This document shows positions 57,793-64,000 of a DNA stretch of 64,000 nt, one piece after another. Numbering within the stretch: position 1 is the stretch's first letter; each line of letters opens with the position of its first letter. Source of the stretch: DATLLN01 sp963797175. GTDB lineage: Bacteria > Actinomycetota > Thermoleophilia > Gaiellales > JAICJC01. The DNA is taken from the NCBI GenBank assembly GCA_963797175.1, contig CAWCOL010000009.1:496001-560000 (forward strand). The letters are read 5' to 3'. The position numbers and the translations under genes are program-made. The notes below the pieces were generated by a model. That model saw only the letters and a program-made list of their open reading frames with translations. It was not told the origin of the DNA and did not search any database.

Positions 57793-58230
57793 ATGCCAGT
57801 CAAAGCACTTCACCACGTCGACCTTGCGGTCAGCGACCTCGACCGGTCGCTCGCCTTCTACCTCGATCTTCTCGGCCCGCTCGGCTGGGAGGTCGCCGTC
57901 CGCTATCCGTCGTATCGCGGCACCGAGGAGGTCGTCTACCTCGGTACCGGGGGCGAGGGGCACTTCGGGCTACGAGCAGCCGACGGCGGCCGACACCAGT
58001 ACTACGGAGTCGGCATCGAGCACTTCGCGTTCGAAGTCGATACCAACGCCGAGGTCGACCTCGCCTTCGCTCGCGCGCAGGCATCAAGCGGCACGATCCA
58101 CCACCCGCCCGAGGAAGACCGAGACGAACCCGGCTACTACGCCTTCTTCGCCTTCGATCCAGACGGCATCCGCGTCGAGATCTTCGCCTGGACGCGCCAA
58201 TCGCTCCACGAGTCGGCCCACAGCGACTGA
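57793..58230 (+). CDS. VOC-family (glyoxalase-like) protein
   Basis: A 145-residue protein with two beta-alpha-beta modules of the vicinal-oxygen-chelate fold: VKALHHVDLAVSDLDRSLAF at the start and GIEHFAFEVDTNAEVDLAFA with the final strand DPDGIRVEIFAW. Metal ligands His8 or His9 and the C-terminal Glu are in place. The reaction (lyase, dioxygenase or drug binding) is unknown. TTGGAGGAGCA lies right before the ATG. Confidence 0.88.
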   Translation: MPVKALHHVDLAVSDLDRSLAFYLDLLGPLGWEVAVRYPSYRGTEEVVYLGTGGEGHFGLRAADGGRHQYYGVGIEHFAFEVDTNAEVDLAFARAQASSGTIHHPPEEDRDEPGYYAFFAFDPDGIRVEIFAWTRQSLHESAHSD

Positions 58231-58308
58231 TCTACTCGCGACCGCCCGGACCGACTCGGCTCGCAACCTCGGTGAAGCTCGAGAGCGGTGCCCTCGTATC
58301 CTCTCGGC

Positions 58309-58851
58309 ATGGGTGCGGACTTCACCGATGAACTCATCGCGCACGTGCCGTGGGTTGGGGGGCACGCCGACGTGTGGCGCGCATTCTCCGACGGGGCGTT
58401 CTTCCCACGGCTGGTCTCCGCCCTCGCAGATCCCTACCGCGAGGACCGCATCACCAAGGTCGCCGGCATCGAGGCGCGCGGGTTCATCCTCGGCGCCGCC
58501 GTCGCGGTCGAGCTCGGCGTGGGGTTCGTTGCGATCCGCAAGGAGGGGGGCCTGTTTCCTGGCGAGAAGGCGATCCGGGTCGCCGAGGCGGACTACCGGG
58601 GCAACCGAGCGGTGCTGCAGCTCCAGCGTGCATCGCTCTCGGAGTTCGACCGCGTCGTCCTGGTCGATGACTGGTCCGAGGTGGGCAGCCAGGCATACGC
58701 TGCGAGGTGTCTCGTCGAGGAGGCGGGAGCGGACTTCGTCGGCGCGTCGATCGTCGTGGATCAGCTGAGCGATGAAGCACGAGGGCGGATCGGCCGAGTC
58801 GCCGCACTGATCACAGCGGACCGGCTCGCGCACGATCCAGCCGGCAGTTAG
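58309..58851 (+). CDS. Adenine phosphoribosyltransferase-like protein
   Basis: A 180-residue type I phosphoribosyltransferase. ITKVAGIEARGFILGAAVAV and FVAIRKEGGLFPGEKAI match APRT. The PRPP loop is RVVLVDDWSEVGSQA, which deviates from the usual VDDxxATGGT: Trp-Ser-Glu-Val replaces the Leu-Ala-Thr-Gly. Activity towards adenine is therefore likely but not certain. TATCCT lies 6 nt before the ATG. Confidence 0.82.
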   Translation: MGADFTDELIAHVPWVGGHADVWRAFSDGAFFPRLVSALADPYREDRITKVAGIEARGFILGAAVAVELGVGFVAIRKEGGLFPGEKAIRVAEADYRGNRAVLQLQRASLSEFDRVVLVDDWSEVGSQAYAARCLVEEAGADFVGASIVVDQLSDEARGRIGRVAALITADRLAHDPAGS

Positions 58852-58857
58852 GCACTC

Positions 58858-59712
58858 TCATTCGGCGGCATCCACGCCGTCGCGATCGAGTGCCGCGCGA
58901 ATCTGCCTGAGCCCCTCGATTCCCAGGCGGCGCCCATCGGGAAGCTGGTCGTCTCGATCCCAGCGCCAGGCGGTGATCATCGCAAGCTTCAGGATCCGGC
59001 ACTCGCGAAGCAGATCGCCATTCACGTCAGGGTAGTGGTCGCTGACGTCCTCGGGTGCATGGGCGAGGTCGAACTCGACGGGTCCCCGGCAACACGTCTC
59101 GAGGTCGATGAACACCGGCCCGTTCGTCGTGTTCAGCACGTTGCCCGGATGCGGCTCGCCGTGCAGCAGCTGCTCGGGCGCTCCCCGGTCGACGATCGTA
59201 CGGGCCAGGCTTCGCAGCGTGTCGCCGAGAAGCGTCCGTCCGGCCTCATCGAGCGCCGGTGTCTGCGCGCGGTCGCCGACCAGCAACCGCGCTTCCGCGA
59301 CTCGATCCGTGAAGTGCGGCGCCGTCAGATCGATCTGGCGCATGCAGGCATGCAGCCGCACGAGCGCCTGCGCGTACTCGGCTGGCGGGACGTCTCCAGC
59401 CGACACCGTCTCGTAGTACGTCCACAGCGTGATCGCGAAGCCGTCACGCACATGGACACGCGGCTCCACGCGGGGTGCAAGCGCTTCCACCGGGCCGCCG
59501 GCCTCGGCAAGCCGCCGACCGGCCTCGACCTCGAACTCAGCGCCGGCCTGATGGGCGACGGGCGCCACCCGGGCGAGAACGTCGCAAGGGATCAGGCGCA
59601 CGGCGATGCGGTTCGAGTTGTGGACGACGATCGCATCGTCGACGCGAAGGCCCACGCCGGAGGCTGTCGACCTCGCCGTCTCGAGTGCTCGTTGAACGTC
59701 GGACGCTTCCAT
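58858..59712 (-). CDS. Aminoglycoside phosphotransferase-family kinase
   Basis: The 284-residue protein has the APH fold: N-lobe IAVRLIPCDVLARVAP, catalytic loop QLLHGEPHPGNVLNTTNG (the usual Asp of HGD is Glu here) and the metal motif PVFIDLETCCRGPVEFDLAH. The change from HGD to HGE in the loop is notable for a kinase. The target may be an antibiotic, sugar or other small alcohol. GGGGGAG lies 3-9 nt before the ATG. Confidence 0.85.
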   Translation of the reverse strand: MEASDVQRALETARSTASGVGLRVDDAIVVHNSNRIAVRLIPCDVLARVAPVAHQAGAEFEVEAGRRLAEAGGPVEALAPRVEPRVHVRDGFAITLWTYYETVSAGDVPPAEYAQALVRLHACMRQIDLTAPHFTDRVAEARLLVGDRAQTPALDEAGRTLLGDTLRSLARTIVDRGAPEQLLHGEPHPGNVLNTTNGPVFIDLETCCRGPVEFDLAHAPEDVSDHYPDVNGDLLRECRILKLAMITAWRWDRDDQLPDGRRLGIEGLRQIRAALDRDGVDAAE

Positions 59713-59835
59713 CGTCTCCCCCGTGCTCGCGCTCGGCCGCAGCATCATCCACCACTTCCCGGCCTGATCCCCAGTCACCGGTCGCCCAGGATCTCTGAGA
59801 AGGGCGTGCCCCACACCCGGTGGTAGCGTGGCCGG

Positions 59836-61062
59836 ATGCGATCGGCCACGCTGGCACCGCTCAGGGAGCGGGAGTTTCGCCTGCTCTTCACGGCCCAGGC
59901 GATCTGGCTGCTGGGCTCGTGGATGACGCCCGTCGCGCTGGCGTTCGCCGTGCTGGAGCAGACCGACTCGCCGACGGCGCTCGGCATCGTGCTGGGCGCG
60001 GAGGCGGTGCCGATGGCGCTGCTGGTGCTGGTCGGCGGCGTCTGGGCCGACCGGCTGCCGCGCGCCCGGGTGATGATCGGCGCCGACCTCGTCAGCTTCG
60101 TCTCGCAGGGCACGCTGGCGACGCTGATCATCACGGGGCGGGCCGAGATCTGGCAGATGGCGGTGCTGGCCGCGGTGGGCGGCGCGGCCGACGCCTTCCA
60201 CACCCCGGCCTGGTCGGGGCTGCTGCCGGAGACCGTTCCGCCGCCGATGCTGCAGCAGGCCAACGCGCTGCGCCACCTCGAGTCGAACGTGACGCGGGTG
60301 GCCGGACCGCTGCTGGCGGGTGCGATCGTTGCCTCAGCAGGCGCCGGATGGGCGATCGCGGCCGACGCGTGCTCGTTCCTGCTGGCCGCGGGCATCCTGC
60401 TCGGCGTCCGGATCGGTGGCTCGCCGCGCGAGGTGGCCTCGTTCCGCCACGAGCTGACCGACGGCTGGCGCGCGGTCCGATCCCGCACCTGGCTGATGGC
60501 GATGATGCTCGACACCGCGCTGTGGATGCTGGTCGTGTTCGGCCCCTACGCCGTGCTCGGGCCGCTGGTGTGCCAGCGCGACCTGGGCGGCGCCGGCGCC
60601 TGGGCGCTGATCTCGGCCGGATACGGGCTGGGCTCGGTGTGCGGCGGCCTGCTCGGCCTGCGGCTGACGCCTCAGCGCCCGCTGCTGATCGCGATCGGCA
60701 TCAACGCCGTGTTCGTTCCCCTGTTGGCGCTGCTGGCGGTCGCCGCTCCTGCCGCCCTCATCGCGGCGGCGGCGGTGCCGGCGGGCGCGGCAACATCGCT
60801 CTACCTGGTGCTGTGGGACACCACCCTCCAGGAGCAGGTGCCGAGGGAGGCGCTGGCGCGGGTGGCCAGCTTCGAGCGGCTGGCCGTCTACGCGCCGCTG
60901 CCGCTGGGCATGGCGCTGGCCGGGCCGGTCGCCGCGGCGATCGGCGTCAGCACCACGCTGTGGGTCGCGGCCGGGTGGATGGGGGTGTCGACGGTGTTCC
61001 TGCTGTCGATGCCGAGCGTGCGCGGGATGCGACGACGCTCGCTCGCGCCGTCGCCCGCGTGA
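59836..61062 (+). CDS. MFS exporter (EntS/MFS_3 type)
   Basis: A 408-residue transporter with 12 helices. The start LREREFRLLFTAQAIWLLGS is typical of MFS_3. The A-like loop motif is GVWADRLPRARVM, and HTPAWSGLLPETVPPPMLQQ with ANALRHLESNVTRVAGPLLAG follows. Members export siderophores or drugs. TAGCGT lies 6-7 nt before the ATG, suggesting a leaderless mRNA. It is divergent from the APH-like kinase gene. Confidence 0.92.
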   Translation: MRSATLAPLREREFRLLFTAQAIWLLGSWMTPVALAFAVLEQTDSPTALGIVLGAEAVPMALLVLVGGVWADRLPRARVMIGADLVSFVSQGTLATLIITGRAEIWQMAVLAAVGGAADAFHTPAWSGLLPETVPPPMLQQANALRHLESNVTRVAGPLLAGAIVASAGAGWAIAADACSFLLAAGILLGVRIGGSPREVASFRHELTDGWRAVRSRTWLMAMMLDTALWMLVVFGPYAVLGPLVCQRDLGGAGAWALISAGYGLGSVCGGLLGLRLTPQRPLLIAIGINAVFVPLLALLAVAAPAALIAAAAVPAGAATSLYLVLWDTTLQEQVPREALARVASFERLAVYAPLPLGMALAGPVAAAIGVSTTLWVAAGWMGVSTVFLLSMPSVRGMRRRSLAPSPA

Positions 61063-61098
61063 CGCCCGATCCGCCCCGGGTCTCCGTACCGGCGGCCG

Positions 61099-63057
61099 TC
61101 AGTCGCCGGCCCTGACGCGCCCTGCGGCTGCCAGTTCCCGTTCCTTGGCGCTCGTGTCCCTGGACGCGTGGTCGACGTGCGCGGCGGCGTACGCCGCGTC
61201 CTCGTCGAGCGTCTCGTGCTCGAGCAGTGCGGTGGAGAGCCCGTCGAGCTTGTCGCGGTTCGCGCTGAGCAGCTTGACGACCCGCACGTGCGCCTCATCG
61301 ACGATCCGCCGCACCTCGTCGTCGATCAGCTGCTGCGTGCGGTCGGACACGGCCGCGGCACCCGGCAGCAGCGGGCCGCTGCCGTCGCGTTGGATCACCG
61401 CCAGCGGGCCCACCGCCTCGCTCATGCCCCAGCGGCCGACCATGTGGCGGGCGATCTCGGTCAGCTGCTGGATGTCCGACTCCGCGCCCGTCGTCGGCGT
61501 GCCGAAGACGACCTCCTCGGCCGCGCGGCCACCCAGCGACACGTCGATCTTGGCCAGCAGCTCGCCGTACTCGTAGTTGTAGCGGTCGCCCTCCGGCGCC
61601 GAGAAGGTGACGCCGAGCGCGAGGCCGCGGGGGATGATCGAGATCTTGCGCACCGGGTCGGCGCCGGGCGTGAGCATGCCGACCACGGCGTGCCCGGCCT
61701 CGTGGTAGGCGGTCAGGCGTCGATCCTCGTCCGTCATCATCACCTGCCGTTCCGCGCCCAGCACGATCCGCTCGAGGGCGTCGGTGAAGTCCGCCAGCTC
61801 GACGCTGGCGTGCTCGCGCCGGGCGGCGAGCAGCGCGGCCTCGTTGACCAGGTTCGCGAGGTCGGCGCCGACCATGCCCGGCGTGGCCGACGCGATGCGG
61901 CCGAGGTCGACGTCGGCTGCCAGGGGCACGCTGCGGGCGTGCACCTCGAGGATCTTCTGCCGCCCGTTCCGGTCGGGCGGCTGCACGGCCACGCGCCGGT
62001 CGAAGCGGCCGGGCCGCAGCAGCGCGGCGTCGAGCACGTCCGGGCGGTTCGTCGCTGCGATCACGATCACGCTCGTGGACGGATCGAAGCCGTCCATCTC
62101 GGTCAGGATCTGGTTGAGGGTCTGCTCCCGCTCGTCGTTGCCACCGCTGAATCCGGCGACGCCCGAGGTGCGCGAGCGGCCGATCGCGTCGAGCTCGTCG
62201 ATGAACACGATCGACGGCGCCGCCTCCTTCGCCTGCACGAACAGGTCGCGCACCCGCGCGGCGCCCACGCCGACGATCGCCTCCACGAACTCGGACGCCG
62301 CCATCGAGTAGAACGGCACCTCCGCCTCACCGGCGACCGCGCGGGCGAGCAGCGTCTTCCCGGTACCCGGCGGGCCGGACAGCAGCACGCCGTGCGGGAT
62401 CCGCCCGCCCAGGCGCTGGTACTTATCGGGCTTCCGCAGGAAGTCGACGACCTCGCTCAGCTCCTGCTTCGCCTCGTCGATGCCGGCAACGTCGACGAAG
62501 GTCACGCGCTCGCCGCTCGGCTCGTAGCGCTTCGCCTTGGAGCGGCCGAAGCTGCCCAGCGCGTTCTGCGCGCTGCCCGCCCGGCGGAGTAACAGGAAGA
62601 GGAGCCCGACGAACAGCAGCGTCGGACCGAAGCCGACCAGCACGCTCTCCCACCACGGCGCACCGGTGTCGAGCGGTTCGGCGTTGACGACCACACGGTT
62701 TCGCTCGAGCAGCTGTGAGAGCGCGTCCGTGTCGGCGAAGGCGGGCACCTCGGTCTGAAACCGGGTCGTCGGCGGCGCGCCGCCGTAGCTCAGCTTCTCG
62801 GTGAACGTGCCCTGGATGTCGGTGCCCTTCGACGTGATCTCGGCCACCTTCCCGCCCTCCACCTGACCGACGAAGAACGGGCTGTAGGGAACGCGCACGC
62901 GCGCGGGCGCCTGCGTCGCCTGCTGTCCCACCCAGAAGTTGATGACCAGCAGGATCACGGTGGCGGCGAGCCACCACGGGCCGACGCGGAAGCGGCGATG
63001 CTTCGGGTCGGGCGCCTTCTGTGCCGGGGGTTTGGCGTCGCCGGTGGTCGGTGCCAT
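61099..63057 (-). CDS. ftsH: ATP-dependent zinc metalloprotease FtsH
   Basis: The 652-residue membrane protease has two N-terminal helices (WWLAATVILLVINFWVG and VLVGFGPTLLFVGLLFLLL) around a short external domain. The AAA module has Walker A GPPGTGKT near residue 225, Walker B in IVFIDELDAIG and the SRH region NRPDVLDAALLRPGRFDRR. The zinc site is HEAGH near residue 452. It degrades unneeded membrane and short-lived proteins. It lies between the MFS gene and a secreted beta-helix gene and is not in an operon with hpt or folE, unlike many actinobacterial ftsH genes. Confidence 0.97.
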   Translation of the reverse strand: MAPTTGDAKPPAQKAPDPKHRRFRVGPWWLAATVILLVINFWVGQQATQAPARVRVPYSPFFVGQVEGGKVAEITSKGTDIQGTFTEKLSYGGAPPTTRFQTEVPAFADTDALSQLLERNRVVVNAEPLDTGAPWWESVLVGFGPTLLFVGLLFLLLRRAGSAQNALGSFGRSKAKRYEPSGERVTFVDVAGIDEAKQELSEVVDFLRKPDKYQRLGGRIPHGVLLSGPPGTGKTLLARAVAGEAEVPFYSMAASEFVEAIVGVGAARVRDLFVQAKEAAPSIVFIDELDAIGRSRTSGVAGFSGGNDEREQTLNQILTEMDGFDPSTSVIVIAATNRPDVLDAALLRPGRFDRRVAVQPPDRNGRQKILEVHARSVPLAADVDLGRIASATPGMVGADLANLVNEAALLAARREHASVELADFTDALERIVLGAERQVMMTDEDRRLTAYHEAGHAVVGMLTPGADPVRKISIIPRGLALGVTFSAPEGDRYNYEYGELLAKIDVSLGGRAAEEVVFGTPTTGAESDIQQLTEIARHMVGRWGMSEAVGPLAVIQRDGSGPLLPGAAAVSDRTQQLIDDEVRRIVDEAHVRVVKLLSANRDKLDGLSTALLEHETLDEDAAYAAAHVDHASRDTSAKERELAAAGRVRAGD

Positions 63058-63239
63058 GGATCGAGGCTTCTCTCAGCGAGCGTGCGGGAGTACCCCGGAG
63101 TCTTGCACGCCGGCGGTGGACGCCCCTGGCGGCATCCCCACTCCGGAGGCCCGCCACACCCTTCTGCGGGATTCGCGACCCGGTTCGGACAGTCGATGTC
63201 AGGTCGGGTCGTTTTCTTCTCGAAGTATCAGGGGGTTGG

Positions 63240-64000
63240 ATGTTTCACTCTGGGTTCGCTCAGCGAAGCCTGCACGGCGTGCGCCGAAAGACGGCGCTGG
63301 CAGGGTTGTTCTCCATCGCAGCGCTCGCCGCGGTGCCGTTCGCCGGAACGTCGTCGGCGGCGACGACGTGCACCGGCGTCAGCGTCGCGCCCGGCCAGGA
63401 TCTCGTCCAGGTGGTCTCCGGGCAGCCGGATCGCACGACGTTCTGCCTGCAGCCGGGGGTGTTCCACGTCGCCAGCGGCGTCAAGCCGCGCAGCGGCGAC
63501 CGGCTGATCGGCCAGGCCGGAACCGTGATCGACGGCAGCCGGCCCGTCACCGGCTGGACGCAGCAGGGCTCGGTCTGGGTCACCACCGGGCAGACGTGGG
63601 GCCCGACCGAGAACATGGGCGGCTGGGGCGGCGTCAGGATGACGTACCCGCAGGCGGCGATCGCCGACGACCTGTTCCTGGACAACCAGGGCCTGTGGAA
63701 GACCGGCGTCAAGATCAACGGCAAGGTGCTGGGCTCTCCGGCGAGCGCCGTCGGACCCGGCGACTACTTCGTTGACTACGACGCGAACACGGTCACGCTC
63801 GGCTCGGACCCGACCGGCCACGAGGTCGACGTCACGTCGTCGCTGGCCGGCATCTCCAGCAACGCCACCGGCGTCACCGTGTCCGGCATCGAGGTGCGAA
63901 AGACCGCCGGCACCGGCATCGCCAGCCTCGGCCACGGCTGGGTCATCTCCGGGAACGACACGTGGGGCAACCACCTCGCCGGCGTCACCGGCAACTTCGG
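63240..64000 (+). CDS. Secreted parallel beta-helix protein, N-terminal part
   Basis: The frame is open at the end of the window; 253 codons are visible. A signal peptide is seen: HGVRRKTALAGLFSIAALAA then VPFAGTSSAATTC. The mature part has TTFCLQPGVFHVASGVKPRS, RLIGQAGTVIDGSRPVTGW and beta-helix rungs such as SGIEVRKTAGTGIASLGHGW. This is the pattern of right-handed parallel beta-helix (pectate-lyase-like) surface proteins. AGGGGG lies 6 nt before the ATG. Confidence 0.82.
   Translation, partial: MFHSGFAQRSLHGVRRKTALAGLFSIAALAAVPFAGTSSAATTCTGVSVAPGQDLVQVVSGQPDRTTFCLQPGVFHVASGVKPRSGDRLIGQAGTVIDGSRPVTGWTQQGSVWVTTGQTWGPTENMGGWGGVRMTYPQAAIADDLFLDNQGLWKTGVKINGKVLGSPASAVGPGDYFVDYDANTVTLGSDPTGHEVDVTSSLAGISSNATGVTVSGIEVRKTAGTGIASLGHGWVISGNDTWGNHLAGVTGNF

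Noticed and set aside
63058..63239. Riboswitch upstream of the beta-helix protein gene
   Set aside because: The leader has a G-rich ribosome-binding site and some short inverted repeats, but no recognisable riboswitch core such as a c-di-GMP or ydaO motif.

Overview
The window is a stretch of high-G+C actinobacterial chromosome. Gene content points to the class Thermoleophilia (Solirubrobacterales or Gaiellales type). The clues are DUF1206 and DUF4389 membrane proteins, class II FBPase GlpX, FtsH, an Lhr/Nei pair, ECF sigma factors with RskA-like anti-sigma, and many genes whose start codon lies 6-9 nt after a TANNNT motif (probable leaderless transcripts). This placement is inference; there is no rRNA or other decisive marker here.

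Layout. 1-5.1 kb: membrane and lipid genes (PAP2 phosphatase end, a diacylglycerol-kinase-like gene broken by two frameshifts, DUF1206, an aquaporin, an orphan Bug/TctC binding protein, DUF4389). 5.2-7.7 kb: tRNA-Ala(CGC) with a strong hairpin, an ECF sigma/anti-sigma pair, and a CBS/XRE pair. 7.7-14.7 kb: proBA, a repeat cluster, fabF, clpP, an SRPBCC-ArsR pair with two palindromic operators, and a 2-oxoacid dehydrogenase E1 alpha. 14.7-22.6 kb: FIST-OsmC, a Flp-type prepilin, lipoate ligase with a coiled-coil protein, a geranylgeranyl-reductase-like flavoprotein, a YbjN-like protein and a PAS histidine kinase. 22.6-29.1 kb: glcDEF glycolate oxidase, RidA and aconitase. 29.1-37.8 kb: Bax-inhibitor protein, YbaK, then a leftward run lhr-nei-ADP-ribosylglycohydrolase-glpX. 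37.9-39.9 kb: a molybdopterin oxidoreductase, a b-type cytochrome and a PhnP-like hydrolase. 39.9-48.2 kb: a second repeat cluster, ogt coupled to an ECF sigma factor, a fused siroheme decarboxylase divergent from a cytochrome c lipoprotein, a HAD phosphatase, serS, an enolase-superfamily enzyme, a cyclase-like protein and a GT87 glycosyltransferase.

48.25-57.2 kb is the accessory part. It starts at tRNA-Ser(UGA). The last 60 bp of that gene are repeated perfectly 1.8 kb downstream, flanking an M20 peptidase. Behind each copy, about 90 bp away, lies a conserved block, and a third copy of the block occurs near 53.9 kb. No integrase remains. Gene fragments (a GNAT acetyltransferase, a NarL-type regulator without its phosphorylation site, two unidentified ends), a secreted protein, an orphan peptide-binding lipoprotein and an unusual double-SNase membrane protein lie here. 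The rest (57.2-64 kb) returns to ordinary genes: YCII, VOC, phosphoribosyltransferase, APH-like kinase, MFS exporter, FtsH and the start of a parallel beta-helix protein.

Functional links: proB and proA overlap as a proline operon; glcD-glcE-glcF overlap as one enzyme complex; each ECF sigma gene is translationally coupled to its partner (anti-sigma in one case, ogt in the other); lipoate ligase and E1 alpha may serve the same lipoyl-dependent complex. No complete novel defence or biosynthetic system was identified. The most unusual items are the serially used tRNA-Ser integration site, the fused siroheme decarboxylase sharing overlapping -10 elements with a cytochrome c gene, and the zinc-ribbon/double-SNase/Excalibur protein.
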